Positions 8,695 through 17,297 of a stretch of DNA of 32,656 nucleotides are shown piece after piece; the first letter of the stretch is position 1; each line of letters opens with the position of its first letter. Source of the DNA: Pseudothermotoga sp. (GTDB lineage: Bacteria > Thermotogota > Thermotogae > Thermotogales > DSM-5069); the NCBI GenBank assembly GCA_028276125.1, contig JAPYWY010000001.1, positions 1 to 32,656 of the forward strand, given 5' to 3'. Made by a program: the position numbers and the translations under genes. The notes beneath the pieces were generated by a model that was not told where the DNA came from, ran no database searches, and was given only the letters and a program-made list of their open reading frames with translations.

Positions 8695-9093
8695 GTGGGA
8701 CTCTTGATTGAAATAACAGTTGCGATCGGGTTGAGCATCCTGCTGCTCATTTTAATCGGGAAACGTAAAGTCGAGCTGAAAAATCTCGAAAACATCGTTC
8801 TTGAGAGGTTCAAAAAGGATGGTTGGACCGTCCATGTGTCCGTGGTTCAGAACGGCGCAAAATTCTTTTTGTTGAAACGTGGAAGGGGTTCCATCCTTGT
8901 GGCTTTTGTCAGAGATTTCGGTTTCGATAAGTTCAAACGCGTGGTGATCTTGGCGCTGTTGAACGATGCGAAGCGTGCGGAAATTTACTACTCGTCGATG
9001 ACCTCTCACGCAGAGAAGGCGGTACGTTCCTTCAACAAAAATGCAAGAATTCACAAGATGAAGATGATCCTCGTGTGGAGAGGAACCTCATGA
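8695..9093 (+). CDS. Small membrane-anchored protein, probably a catalytically degenerate Mrr-like (restriction endonuclease fold) domain
   Basis: About 132 residues. One hydrophobic segment at about residues 3-22 (IEITVAIGLSILLLILIG) precedes a Lys/Arg-rich soluble domain. That domain aligns by eye with the Mrr-like protein encoded next (LERFKKDGWTV versus LCELFKKAGYKV, then a matching strand, helix and strand pattern). The acidic residue and the QxK motif of the nuclease are absent: the strand that should hold QAK reads AFV. I chose GTG 8695 for its GGGAG 8 nt upstream; an ATG at 8674 would add seven residues. The stop overlaps the next ATG (ATGA), indicating coupled translation. Function unknown; the relationship to Mrr is inference. 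Confidence 0.7.
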   Translation: MGLLIEITVAIGLSILLLILIGKRKVELKNLENIVLERFKKDGWTVHVSVVQNGAKFFLLKRGRGSILVAFVRDFGFDKFKRVVILALLNDAKRAEIYYSSMTSHAEKAVRSFNKNARIHKMKMILVWRGTS

Positions 9094-9548
9094 CTGTGAA
9101 ACTCTTTGTTTGTGCCTCCTTGACGCTGATCTTCTTCATCATCTTGCTCAAGAACTCGAGAAGGAAGGTTTCTGAAATACGAGCTCAAAACGGCCAACAG
9201 TTCGAGATCCTTCTCTGTGAGCTCTTCAAGAAGGCTGGCTACAAAGTACGCACGACCAAGTTTTCCCACGACTTCGGCGCGGACCTTTTGATAGAGAACG
9301 GTGGAAAATTGATCGTACTCCAGGCGAAGTACTACAACAGACCGATCGACACGGATGCAGTCGAGGAAGCCGTTGTTGCCGGTACCATATACGGGACTGG
9401 TTACGTGGGAGTCGTCACGAACAACGAAATACCTGAGAGGGTCAAAGAGTTTGCCAAACAGTTCGAGGCCAAGACGTTCGTGAAGAAGATTTATTTGATC
9501 GACGGTAGGGCTCTCGAGAGATTGAAAAGAAAAGAAAGGATCGTTTGA
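9090..9548 (+). CDS. Membrane-anchored Mrr-like restriction endonuclease-fold protein
   Basis: 152-aa protein with one N-terminal membrane segment (about residues 4-20), a basic linker, and a cytoplasmic Mrr-type PD-(D/E)xK nuclease domain. Active-site residues look intact: E39 in GQQFEILL, D65 in HDFGADLLIE, and Q78-x-K80 in LIVLQAKYYN. Mrr family members cleave DNA, some in a modification-dependent way; short membrane-tethered versions are widespread and mostly uncharacterised. ATG 9090 is preferred over GTG 9075 because GAGAGG precedes it by 7 nt and it overlaps the upstream stop as ATGA. No methyltransferase or restriction subunits are nearby, so a classical restriction-modification role is not supported. 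Confidence 0.82.
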   Translation: MTVKLFVCASLTLIFFIILLKNSRRKVSEIRAQNGQQFEILLCELFKKAGYKVRTTKFSHDFGADLLIENGGKLIVLQAKYYNRPIDTDAVEEAVVAGTIYGTGYVGVVTNNEIPERVKEFAKQFEAKTFVKKIYLIDGRALERLKRKERIV

Positions 9549-9560
9549 GGAGGGAGATGC

Positions 9561-10817
9561 ATGAGAAACTTCAAAGAGATTCCTCTGTGGAAAAACGTGA
9601 GCGAAGAAGAATGGCGGGACTGGAGATGGCAACTGTCGAACAGGATAATGACCCTCGAGCAACTCGAGCAGGTCGTCAATTTGACCGATCAAGAGCGCGA
9701 AGGAATAAAGCATTCTCTCAAGTTCCTCAGAATGGCCATAACACCTTACTATGCGAGCCTCATGGATCCGGACGATCCAAACTGTCCTGTGAGGAAACAA
9801 GCGGTGCCAACCTCCAAAGAATTGCACATAAGCGACGGTGAGATGGTCGATCCGTTGCACGAGGACGTGGATTCCCCAACGAAGGGTTTGACCCATCGTT
9901 ACCCAGACAGGGTGCTGTTCCTCGTTACGGACCAATGCGCGATGTACTGCAGGCACTGTACGAGGAGAAGGTTTGCTGGAGAAATGGACGCCCCACTCGC
10001 ACAGCAGTACATCGAAGCCGCGATCGACTACATAAAGCAAAACAAAAAGGTGCGTGACGTGCTCATTTCGGGCGGAGATCCCTTGACCCTCTCGGACGAG
10101 AAGTTGGAAGAGATCATTTCAAAACTTCGAGCGATAGAGCACGTTGAGATCATTCGCATAGGTACACGCGCACCCGTGGTGCTTCCAATGAGGATCACGG
10201 AATCTCTGGTTCAGATGTTGAAAAAATATCACCCCATATGGTTGAACACGCACTTCAACCATCCCAAGGAGTTCACCGAAGATTCGAAGAAGGCGCTCGC
10301 GATGCTTGCGGACGCAGGAATTCCGTTGGGCAATCAAACCGTACTGCTCAGAGGTATCAACGATTGTCCGAAGACGATGAAGAAACTCGTGCATGAGTTG
10401 GTGAAGAACCGTGTCAGACCATACTACATCTATCAATGTGACCTCTCGAGGGGACTTTCTCACTTCAGAACGAGCGTTGCGAAGGGAATAGAAATCATAG
10501 AATATCTGCGCGGTCACACCTCGGGTTTTGCTGTCCCAACGTACGTGATAGACGCACCCGGCGGAGGGGGAAAGATACCCGTGGGACCACAGTATCTGAT
10601 ATCGATGGGAGAAGGCAAAGTGATCTTGAGAAATTACGAGGGAGGAATCTTCGTCTACCAAGAACCAACGGACTACAAGAGCGAGTGCGAACCCGACGAG
10701 GATGTCGAAGGAGTGGCCTCACTGCTCAGCGGAAAGGATAAGTACCTGCTTCCTCAGCAACTCGAGAGGGCCAGGAGGATTCAACAATGGAAGGAGAAAA
10801 GATCGTCTACATCTTAG
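9561..10817 (+). CDS. kamA: Lysine 2,3-aminomutase (radical SAM, PLP)
   Basis: 418-aa KamA, interconverting L-lysine and L-beta-lysine with a [4Fe-4S] cluster, S-adenosylmethionine and PLP. The radical SAM triad is C126-x3-C130-x2-C133 (CAMYCRHC). The PLP lysine is K338 in [11 protein letters not shown]. The two acids that grip the lysine side-chain amine, D294 (YQCDLSRG) and D331 (VIDAPGG), are present, each one residue offset from the Clostridium subterminale enzyme; this favours lysine over glutamate as substrate. C269 (NDCPKT), a zinc ligand in the clostridial enzyme, is kept, but the C-terminal zinc CxCxxC is reduced to a single C376. GGAGGG precedes ATG 9561. The product could feed lysine fermentation or make beta-lysine derivatives as osmolytes. 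Confidence 0.93.
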   Translation: MRNFKEIPLWKNVSEEEWRDWRWQLSNRIMTLEQLEQVVNLTDQEREGIKHSLKFLRMAITPYYASLMDPDDPNCPVRKQAVPTSKELHISDGEMVDPLHEDVDSPTKGLTHRYPDRVLFLVTDQCAMYCRHCTRRRFAGEMDAPLAQQYIEAAIDYIKQNKKVRDVLISGGDPLTLSDEKLEEIISKLRAIEHVEIIRIGTRAPVVLPMRITESLVQMLKKYHPIWLNTHFNHPKEFTEDSKKALAMLADAGIPLGNQTVLLRGINDCPKTMKKLVHELVKNRVRPYYIYQCDLSRGLSHFRTSVAKGIEIIEYLRGHTSGFAVPTYVIDAPGGGGKIPVGPQYLISMGEGKVILRNYEGGIFVYQEPTDYKSECEPDEDVEGVASLLSGKDKYLLPQQLERARRIQQWKEKRSSTS

Positions 10818-11677
10818 GAACCAAAAAGGGTGCCGGCAAAACTACCGTGCTCAACAGTCTCGTGCGGGAGTGTGAAGGTTGTTGTATCACGAGTGTGGGA
10901 ATGGACGGCGAGGACAAGGACAGCCTGACGAGTGAACCCAAGCCTCGCGTTGCTGTCTCCACAAGCCATTTCGTGCTGACGGGAGAAAGGTTCTTGAACC
11001 TGTCGAAGTTCGAGGTGCTGGACGTTTTCTCCTACAATCCGATCGCAGGCCACGTGGTTCTGGCAAGACCATTCGTCGAAACGAACGTGATCATTGCGGG
11101 GGCAACCGCTACGATCATCAAACAGCTCACGGAGAAGTTTCATTTCAGTAGGATCCTCGTCGATGGCGCCTTGGATCGACTCGTTCACGCTGGTGTTTTG
11201 GACGGAGCGAAGATCTTCTTGGTGGTGCACAACGTTGGCCCTGAAAGTTCGAAGATCGTCAAAAAGATAGTCTTCGGTTCGAAATTGGTCAAACCTCCAC
11301 GCGAGATCGAAGCGGTCTTCAACGGTTTAGAAGGTGTTTGGGGTATGACCGAAGCTGGCCAACTCACAAAGATTGCGGATTCTTGTCTGACGATCAGGAA
11401 GTTCAACGAGGAAAAATTTGAATGGCTCTACGTCTCAGGGATCGCCACCGGATCAGTTCTGAGGTTGAAGGACAGATTGAAGATATGCTTGGCAAATCCT
11501 CTGGCTGTTGTGGAACCGTTGGACGATTTTGATAACATATATACGGTGAACAGAATCGTGCTTGAAAAGATCTTCATCAACCGGTCTATCCAACGCGGGC
11601 TTTTGAGAGTGCTGCGTTGTTGGGTTGAAGATCTGCCCGTAGAAATCGAGGATGCACTCTCGATTGAGGAGGTGTAA
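10787..11677 (+). CDS. P-loop NTPase, possibly KamB-like (aminomutase reactivase subunit)
   Basis: 296-aa protein with a deviant Walker A of the SIMIBI type, [10 protein letters not shown] at residues 11-20, followed by LNSL. The rest has no motif I can name; ILVDGALDR (about residue 123) is a plausible Walker B-like strand. The ATG at 10787 has AGGAGG 8 nt upstream, so the gene truly overlaps kamA by 31 nt in another frame and is almost certainly co-translated. KamB proteins, annotated as subunits of the lysine 5,6-aminomutase reactivase, have a similar G-x-x-K-x-x-G-K-T-T-x-L-N start, and the kamA linkage fits. No kamC, kamD or kamE is visible, so the assignment is inference. A general GTPase/ATPase is the alternative. 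Confidence 0.6.
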   Translation: MEGEKIVYILGTKKGAGKTTVLNSLVRECEGCCITSVGMDGEDKDSLTSEPKPRVAVSTSHFVLTGERFLNLSKFEVLDVFSYNPIAGHVVLARPFVETNVIIAGATATIIKQLTEKFHFSRILVDGALDRLVHAGVLDGAKIFLVVHNVGPESSKIVKKIVFGSKLVKPPREIEAVFNGLEGVWGMTEAGQLTKIADSCLTIRKFNEEKFEWLYVSGIATGSVLRLKDRLKICLANPLAVVEPLDDFDNIYTVNRIVLEKIFINRSIQRGLLRVLRCWVEDLPVEIEDALSIEEV

Positions 11678-11679
11678 TT

Positions 11680-12783
11680 GTGGCGAGGATAGCGGTGGAC
11701 ATGCAGGAGTTGGTCAACAAGGTGACTGTAGTATCGAAGGTGGTTCCATCCAAAGTGATAAAACCGATCCTCGGTTGTGTTCTGTTCGATTTGACTGAAG
11801 ATGGGGTATTCCTGCTGGCGTCCGATCTGGAAACTGGTGTGAAGGCAAAGCTGAACTGCGAATACGAGGGTTTTGGAAGGTTTGCGGTCGATGGAAAGGT
11901 GTTCTACGAGGTGGTCAAGACGTTGCCAACGGACGTCGGAGCGAGCCTCGAGGTCACACCGGCGAGCTTGTCCATCGAGTGTGGCAAAAGCAAGTTCAAA
12001 TTGTCCATAGTCGATCCGAGCGATTTTCCCGAAGTGTCTCTTTCTGAATCCAGCGTGAGTTTCGAGATCGATGCCAACGTTCTTCACAAGATGATCGAAA
12101 AGGTGATCTTCTGTGCCGCTACGGACGAATTCATGAGGAACCTCAACGGCGTCTACTGGGAGCTCGGCAACGGCTTTTTGAGGCTGGTCGCATCGGACGG
12201 TTTCAGGCTCGCCTTGGCTGAGGAGAGGTTGGAGATACAGGGTGAAATGGGCTTTCTGCTGTCTTTGAAGAGTATGAAGGAACTCATGAGCGTTGCCGAA
12301 AGCTGTGGTGAAAAAAGACTCAGGTTCGAGTACGATGGCAAGCGCGTCGGAATCATCGCGACGGACGTGGAAACACTGGTCAGGATCGTCGAAGTGGAAT
12401 TTCCAGATTACAAGAGGGTCCTTCCCAAGGCGTTCAAGACCAAGGTCGTGGCGTCGACGAACGCCCTCGTCGAAGCTCTGAGGAGGACCATGGTGATAGC
12501 CAAGAGGGGCAGTGAGTCCATCAGAGTCGAGGCGATGGAAAGCGTTCTGGTCCTGAGCAGCAGGAGCCCAGACTTCGGTGAAGTGACGGAGGAGATCGAA
12601 GCGAGAAAAGAAGGCGAGGACATGATCGCGGCGTTCAACCCGAAGTTTCTCATTGAGGCACTGCGGCACATCGAGACGGACGAAGTTGAGCTGAACTTCA
12701 TAGACAGCACCAGCCCGTTGCAGATGAACCCACTCGACGTCGAAGGTTACCTCTACGTGGTGATGCCGATAAGGATCGTGTGA
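11680..12783 (+). CDS. dnaN: DNA polymerase III beta subunit (sliding clamp)
   Basis: 367-aa sliding clamp, which dimerises around DNA and tethers the replicative polymerase. It starts with MARIAVDMQELVNKVTVVSKVV, contains KPILGCVLFD and the third-domain segment FPDYKRVLPK, and ends in the typical YLYVVMPIRIV, which forms part of the peptide-binding pocket. Its length matches the family. The GTG at 11680 lies 2 nt after the stop of the P-loop gene and 5 nt after GAGGAGGTG. The gene sits away from dnaA in this window and downstream of kamA, an unusual context. Confidence 0.96.
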   Translation: MARIAVDMQELVNKVTVVSKVVPSKVIKPILGCVLFDLTEDGVFLLASDLETGVKAKLNCEYEGFGRFAVDGKVFYEVVKTLPTDVGASLEVTPASLSIECGKSKFKLSIVDPSDFPEVSLSESSVSFEIDANVLHKMIEKVIFCAATDEFMRNLNGVYWELGNGFLRLVASDGFRLALAEERLEIQGEMGFLLSLKSMKELMSVAESCGEKRLRFEYDGKRVGIIATDVETLVRIVEVEFPDYKRVLPKAFKTKVVASTNALVEALRRTMVIAKRGSESIRVEAMESVLVLSSRSPDFGEVTEEIEARKEGEDMIAAFNPKFLIEALRHIETDEVELNFIDSTSPLQMNPLDVEGYLYVVMPIRIV

Positions 12784-12786
12784 GCG

Positions 12787-13446
12787 ATGAGACTGATCCT
12801 CGAGCACGTGACGAAGAAGTTCGCGGAAACGAAAGCGATCGACGATGTGACGATCGATGTCGAGGCTTCGTGTATAGCCGTTGTGGGTGGAAACGCCGCA
12901 GGCAAATCCACACTTCTCAAATTGATCGCCACAGTTCTGAAGCCAGACGAAGGCAGAGTGCTTTTGAACGGCATCGACGTTGTGAGACAGGCACACTTGA
13001 TCAGAAAGGACCTCTCGTACTTACCCGAGGAACCTGCTTTGCTGGACACACTGACTGCCCGTGAAAATCTTCTCCTCTTTGCCAAGATCAAGAAAGCGAG
13101 TTACAACGAAGCGTTGCTCAGCAACCTGCGGTTTGAGCCCAACGGTAAGAAACTCGTGAGAAACCTTTCGAAGGGAACGCGCAGGAAACTTTCACTCTCC
13201 ATTGCGCTGCTCGGAGAACCGAAGATACTCGTGCTCGACGAACCGACCAACGGATTGGACGAGGATGCCAAGCAAGCTTTCTGGACACAGCTCAGCACTC
13301 TGAAAGAAAAGAACGTGGCGATGATCATCGCCACGCACGACACGGAAGAGATACAAAGGCTGGCGGACACCGTCATCATTCTGGAGAAAGGTCGACTCGT
13401 CAAAACGGAACGACTGAGATCAACCACCAGCCACGTCCAGCTCTGA
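12787..13446 (+). CDS. ABC transporter ATP-binding protein (no permease in window)
   Basis: 219-aa nucleotide-binding protein with Walker A GGNAAGKST (about residues 34-42), a Q-loop region near YLPEEPALLDTLTARENL, signature LSKGTRRKLS, Walker B ILVLDEPTNGLDED and switch histidine in IIATHDTEE. The order and the Y-L-P-E-E-P-A-L segment fit the ABC-2/drug or Nat-type export ATPases. No membrane subunit is adjacent: the next gene is on the other strand and overlaps its 3' end by 27 nt. It starts 4 nt after dnaN, so it is probably co-transcribed. Its substrate is unknown. Confidence 0.88.
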   Translation: MRLILEHVTKKFAETKAIDDVTIDVEASCIAVVGGNAAGKSTLLKLIATVLKPDEGRVLLNGIDVVRQAHLIRKDLSYLPEEPALLDTLTARENLLLFAKIKKASYNEALLSNLRFEPNGKKLVRNLSKGTRRKLSLSIALLGEPKILVLDEPTNGLDEDAKQAFWTQLSTLKEKNVAMIIATHDTEEIQRLADTVIILEKGRLVKTERLRSTTSHVQL

Positions 13447-14742
13447 CACCACGACCGATGGGCCGAACCAGTTGGCTGAGACGATCTCGCAATCTGAACC
13501 TATCAGTTCGATCTTATTTAGAACGTCGAGGAAATTGCCTGAAACTGTGAACTGCTCGACAGGTTCAGCGATCTTCCCACCCGCTATCCTGTAACCATTG
13601 GCGCCCAGTGAAAATTCACCGGACACGGGTCTAACTCCAGAATGGAGGCCATCGAACGCGATCACCAACAGGCCTTCATCGACGCTCTCGATCAAGCTCT
13701 CGTAATCGAGAGAACCCTCGGGCAAAACGACGTTCAACGGTACGCACCTTTGATTGAAAACGTTCCCCGTGGGTTTGACGTTGTCCTTCCTGGCCGATTT
13801 TATGGAATGAAAGAGAGTTGTGAGCACACCGTGGTCTATAAAACTCTTCCTCGTAGTTGGAACGCCTTCGTTGTCAAAAGAGCGTTTGATTGGAAGTTTT
13901 TCGAAGAATGGATCCTCGATCAAGTTCAAACTTTCAACTGCGATCTTTTGATGCAGTTTTCCCTTCAACGGTGAAAGACCCTTTTGTACAGCTTCGGCAG
14001 AAAAAATGGATGAGAAGGCAAAAAAGAGCTGTGCGAAGACGTCTCGACGCAGCAAAACTTTGTACTTCCTGCTCCTTATCGACTGAGCTCCCAACTGTGA
14101 GATCGCCTCGGACGATGCTTCCAGCGCGACTCTTTCAACATTGATGTCGCTCGGTTGCGAACCGTACATCGCTCGAAAACCCCTCTTGGGTTTCTTTCCG
14201 TCGGAGGCGACAAGGTAGACGAAGGCCGCCCCGTAGCCGAAAGTTTCCGCCAACTCCAAGCCCTTCGTGTTGAACAACCGAACCTCACTGCTCTGATGTC
14301 CGTAAGCGCTCATGATGACGTTTTGTATCCTCTTGTCGTACGATAAGCATTTTTCTTCCATCGTTTTTGCAAGCTCTATCTTTTCTCTGACAGACAAACG
14401 CTCGAACGCATCTTCGTATTCGAAGGGTTCCTTTGCCGGACGTTCCGCCCAGATGTCGTCTTCGTCCAGCGTGTCCGTGATCATGAAGTTCTCGTATGCA
14501 CTCTCGACGAGAAACCTCGCCGAGGTTTCGTCCAAGATCTCCGTGGTTGCAAAACTGGACCTTTTATCCTTCACTGCCTTCAACGTGACACGCTTCGACG
14601 AGGCATCGGTGTAGTTCTCGATCTTTCCTTTGCTCACGACAACTTCAAATTCCCTGTGGTTGAAGATGAGGACTTCGCAGTCATCGAAACCCCTTTTTCT
14701 TGCCAGCGAAAAAACCATCTCGGCGAACTGTTTCTCTCTCAT
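13420..14742 (-). CDS. pmbA: TldD/PmbA family protein, PmbA (TldE)-like partner
   Basis: 440-aa TldE/PmbA-type protein, the non-catalytic partner of the TldD/TldE metalloprotease, which in Escherichia coli processes microcin B17 and degrades the antitoxin CcdA. It has the family N-terminal domain (REFEVVVSKGKIENYTD), the central KVLLRRDVFAQLFFAF segment, and the C-terminal FSLGANGYRIAGGKIAEPVEQFTVSGN. It lacks the HExxxH motif of TldD, as expected. ATG 14742 overlaps the tldD stop (ATGA) with GGGGGG 8 nt upstream. An ATG further upstream (14829) would run deep into tldD and is rejected. The substrate in this organism is unknown. Confidence 0.92.
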   Translation of the reverse strand: MREKQFAEMVFSLARKRGFDDCEVLIFNHREFEVVVSKGKIENYTDASSKRVTLKAVKDKRSSFATTEILDETSARFLVESAYENFMITDTLDEDDIWAERPAKEPFEYEDAFERLSVREKIELAKTMEEKCLSYDKRIQNVIMSAYGHQSSEVRLFNTKGLELAETFGYGAAFVYLVASDGKKPKRGFRAMYGSQPSDINVERVALEASSEAISQLGAQSIRSRKYKVLLRRDVFAQLFFAFSSIFSAEAVQKGLSPLKGKLHQKIAVESLNLIEDPFFEKLPIKRSFDNEGVPTTRKSFIDHGVLTTLFHSIKSARKDNVKPTGNVFNQRCVPLNVVLPEGSLDYESLIESVDEGLLVIAFDGLHSGVRPVSGEFSLGANGYRIAGGKIAEPVEQFTVSGNFLDVLNKIELIGSDCEIVSANWFGPSVVVSELDVAGG

Positions 14743-16127
14743 CTCTTTCGCCCCCCAACGATGAGCTCTTTCACACGGATCGTCGGTTGTCCAACGTCTG
14801 CAGGTACTGAACCCGATATGGAACCACACATGCCCTGACCCCTCGCAAGGTCGTTCCCAACCATGTCTATGTTGTTTATGACGTCGATACCTTTGCCTAT
14901 CAACGTTGCTCCACGCACGGGCTTCACGATCCTCCCCTTCTCGATCAGATAACCCTCCATGACCGCAAAGTTGAACTCACCGGTGGCTGGATGCACCGAA
15001 CCTCCACCCATGCGTTTCGCGTACAGACCATAATCGGTTGCGGAAATAATCTCCTCCGGTAAGTACTTGCCAGCCGCTATGAAAGTGTTGCTCATTCTGG
15101 ACGTTGGGATGTACTTGTAGCTTTCTCTGCGCCCGCAACCGTTGGGCTTGGTGTTCATCTTCTTTGCGTGAAACCTGTCAACGAGGTAACTCTTGAGCAC
15201 ACCGTTCTCGATCAGAACGTTGCGTTGAGTTAAAGTTCCTTCGTCGTCGATGTTGCTCGAACCCCACGCATTCGGTATGGTCCCGTCATCAACGGCGGTG
15301 ACACAGTCTGCGGCAACCTTTTGATTGAGCTTGTTGGCAAACAGGGAAGCTCCTTTCGCAACCGATGTGGCTTCCAGCGCGTGACCGCACGCCTCGTGAA
15401 AGATGACACCGCCGAACTCGTTCGCTATGACAACTGGCATCTTACCAGCCGGTGCGTACTCGGCTCTGACCATCCTGTCGGCTATTCTGGCCGCTTCTGC
15501 TCCAATATCCCTCGGATCATGAAAGTTGAAAAATTCGAGTCCCATCGAAGCACCTGGACCATAGAAGCCTGATTCCTGTTCTCCATCCTTGGTTGCGACC
15601 GCTGTGACCATGAGCCTGGTCTTGATGCGTCTATCACTCGCCATCGTCCCTTCAGAATTGGCTATGAACACCTTTTGATCGTAATCCCAATATCGAACGA
15701 CGACCTGTGAGATCAAATCTGAGTAATTCTTCGCACCTTCGTACGCAAGTTTCATGATCCTGGCTTTCTCCATCTTCGAAACTTCCAAGGGGTGAAGGAC
15801 GATCATGTGCGAATTCTTCACGTCAAGGTTCGTCAGGTTCACTATCCTTGGTTCTGCGGAGCGTATCTGCAGCACTTCGATCAATCTGTCCACCATTGTG
15901 AAAAGTTGTTTTTCGGTTGGATCGTTCGTGTACGCATACACTTGTTGATCATCTTTGAACAGTCTCAAACCCAGTCCGAAATCTCTCTCGCTGCTTGCCG
16001 AATCGATCTTTCCATCGATCAGGGTTATTCTCGTGTCAAACCTGTCCTCGACGAAGATTTCTACGAATTCTGCACCCTTGCTCACCCCGTAATTGATGAC
16101 TCTCTCGACCAAACTGACTTCCAGCAA
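14739..16127 (-). CDS. tldD: TldD family zinc metalloprotease, catalytic subunit
   Basis: 462-aa TldD, the catalytic half of the TldD/TldE heterodimer that cleaves unfolded peptides. The zinc motif HEACGH (res. 244-249, HExxxH) lies in GGVIFHEACGHALEA. The conserved GQGMCGSISG near the C-terminus holds the cysteine that completes the metal site in the family. TTG 16127 follows GAGGTGA by 7 nt. It is followed by the PmbA/TldE partner with a 4-nt overlap, matching obligate complex formation. Transcription probably starts in the gap shared with the divergent THUMP methyltransferase gene. Confidence 0.94.
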   Translation of the reverse strand: MLEVSLVERVINYGVSKGAEFVEIFVEDRFDTRITLIDGKIDSASSERDFGLGLRLFKDDQQVYAYTNDPTEKQLFTMVDRLIEVLQIRSAEPRIVNLTNLDVKNSHMIVLHPLEVSKMEKARIMKLAYEGAKNYSDLISQVVVRYWDYDQKVFIANSEGTMASDRRIKTRLMVTAVATKDGEQESGFYGPGASMGLEFFNFHDPRDIGAEAARIADRMVRAEYAPAGKMPVVIANEFGGVIFHEACGHALEATSVAKGASLFANKLNQKVAADCVTAVDDGTIPNAWGSSNIDDEGTLTQRNVLIENGVLKSYLVDRFHAKKMNTKPNGCGRRESYKYIPTSRMSNTFIAAGKYLPEEIISATDYGLYAKRMGGGSVHPATGEFNFAVMEGYLIEKGRIVKPVRGATLIGKGIDVINNIDMVGNDLARGQGMCGSISGSVPADVGQPTIRVKELIVGGRKR

Positions 16128-16148
16128 ACTCCATCACCTCTGAGTCAA

Positions 16149-16154
16149 ATTGTA
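16149..16154 (-). promoter_or_regulatory. Candidate -10 (TACAAT on the minus strand) for tldD-pmbA
   Basis: TACAAT lies 15-20 nt before the tldD ribosome site in the only gap upstream of the gene. No convincing -35 is seen at 16-18 nt, so this is a weak call made mainly from position. Confidence 0.3.
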
Positions 16155-16196
16155 CCATTCAAGTTCGTAGTACGTACTTATCTTCGTTCTATACTC

Positions 16197-17297
16197 ATGT
16201 CGGGTGAGAGCTTGGAGATCGTAGCGCTGTGTACATCGGGGTTGGAAGGAGCAGTTTGTAAAGAGTTGAAAAGCATGGGCTTCAAAATCTCAAAGGTCAC
16301 CGCGGGTCACGTGCATTTTCTCAGCCAACTGAGTGACATACCCAAACTCAATCTGATGCTGCGGAGCGCAGAGCGTGTGCTCATTCAGATGGCAGAATTC
16401 GAGGCGAAGACTTTCGACGAGTTGTTCGAAGGAACCTTCAGCGCCCACTGGCAAGACTTGATCCACAATCGGGCCACACTGTTGATCGAAAAGGTGAAGG
16501 TTAGGAATTCAAAACTTTCCGCTACTGGTGCGGTGGCTTCCGTTGTGAAGAAGGCTATCTACGAAAAAATTGGTTCGAAGAACGAACCCGATGGAACAAT
16601 CTATCCTCTGTACGTCTATTTGAAGAACGACGTGGTCTCGTTGTTGCTCGACACAACGGGCCCAACTGCACTGAGCAAGCGAGGTTACAGGTTGAAAGCG
16701 TCCGCGGCACCGTTGAGGGAAACCATTGCCGCTGGTTTGATCATCGTGAGCAATTGGGACGAGCAAAAATTGCTGGTGGATCCGTTCTGTGGGAGTGGAA
16801 CCATTTGCATAGAAGCTGCGAGGATGGCCCTCGGCATCTTGAACGACAAGAGAACCTTCGCGTTCCAGAGTTGGCCAATTTTCGCGGATATGAAGGCGAA
16901 GTTTCACACCTTCGGTGGGATGAGGGAAAAGAAGAAGATGAAGAAGGTGGCGATCGGTTTCGACAGAGATCCTTCCATGGTTCGGATAGCTCGGGAGAAC
17001 GCCATGCGCGCTGAGATTATCAACAACGTCGAATTTGACTGTAAGTCCTTTGAAGAGTTGCGAAAGTTCGACAGCGTGCACGTGATCACGAATCCTCCTT
17101 ACGGTGTGAGACTCAAAGGTGTTGATAAGGATCTTCCAAAGCTTGCGATGTTGTTGGACAAGTTTGTGCATTCGAGGATCTGTATCTTGAACCCTCGAGA
17201 AGATTTGGAACACATTTTGAAGATCAAGGCGTCGAAGAAGTTGAAGTTTCAAAACAGTGGGATTTGGACTTGGTACTACATCTTTGAACCAAAATGA
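16197..17297 (+). CDS. THUMP-domain class I SAM-dependent RNA methyltransferase (RlmL N-half / YpsC-like)
   Basis: 366-aa methyltransferase. The N-terminal ferredoxin-like/THUMP half covers about residues 1-160 (CTSGLEGAVCKELKSMGF; AERVLIQMAEFEAKTFDELFEG). The C-terminal Rossmann domain has motif I LLVDPFCGSGTICIEAARMA, the acidic motif AIGFDRDPSMVRIARENA, and motif IV NPPYGVRL, typical of N2-guanosine or N6-adenosine RNA methyltransferases. The likely target is 23S rRNA or tRNA, by family. The in-frame sequence extends much further upstream but overlaps tldD. ATG 16197 is used; a TTG at 16212 preceded by GGGTGAG is an alternative start. The stop codon forms the first bases of the following terminator hairpin. 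Confidence 0.9.
   Translation: MSGESLEIVALCTSGLEGAVCKELKSMGFKISKVTAGHVHFLSQLSDIPKLNLMLRSAERVLIQMAEFEAKTFDELFEGTFSAHWQDLIHNRATLLIEKVKVRNSKLSATGAVASVVKKAIYEKIGSKNEPDGTIYPLYVYLKNDVVSLLLDTTGPTALSKRGYRLKASAAPLRETIAAGLIIVSNWDEQKLLVDPFCGSGTICIEAARMALGILNDKRTFAFQSWPIFADMKAKFHTFGGMREKKKMKKVAIGFDRDPSMVRIARENAMRAEIINNVEFDCKSFEELRKFDSVHVITNPPYGVRLKGVDKDLPKLAMLLDKFVHSRICILNPREDLEHILKIKASKKLKFQNSGIWTWYYIFEPK

Noticed and set aside
9051..10040. A 329-codon open frame on the minus strand opposite the Mrr-like gene and kamA
   Set aside because: It is opposite well-supported genes, has no domain signature and no suitable ribosome site seen.
11428..12996. A 522-codon open frame on the minus strand across dnaN
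   Set aside because: It is antisense to the P-loop, dnaN and ABC genes, which have clear homology and ribosome sites. Its predicted protein has no recognisable domain, and long antisense frames are common in sequence of this composition.
14743..14829. 29-codon N-terminal extension of pmbA
   Set aside because: The ATG at 14742 overlaps the tldD stop and has a purine-rich site. The extension reads through the tldD end in another frame and is not like the family.
15792..16196. N-terminal extension of the THUMP methyltransferase frame into tldD
   Set aside because: It would overlap tldD by over 300 nt on the other strand and adds residues unlike the family; the THUMP domain begins right after the ATG at 16197.
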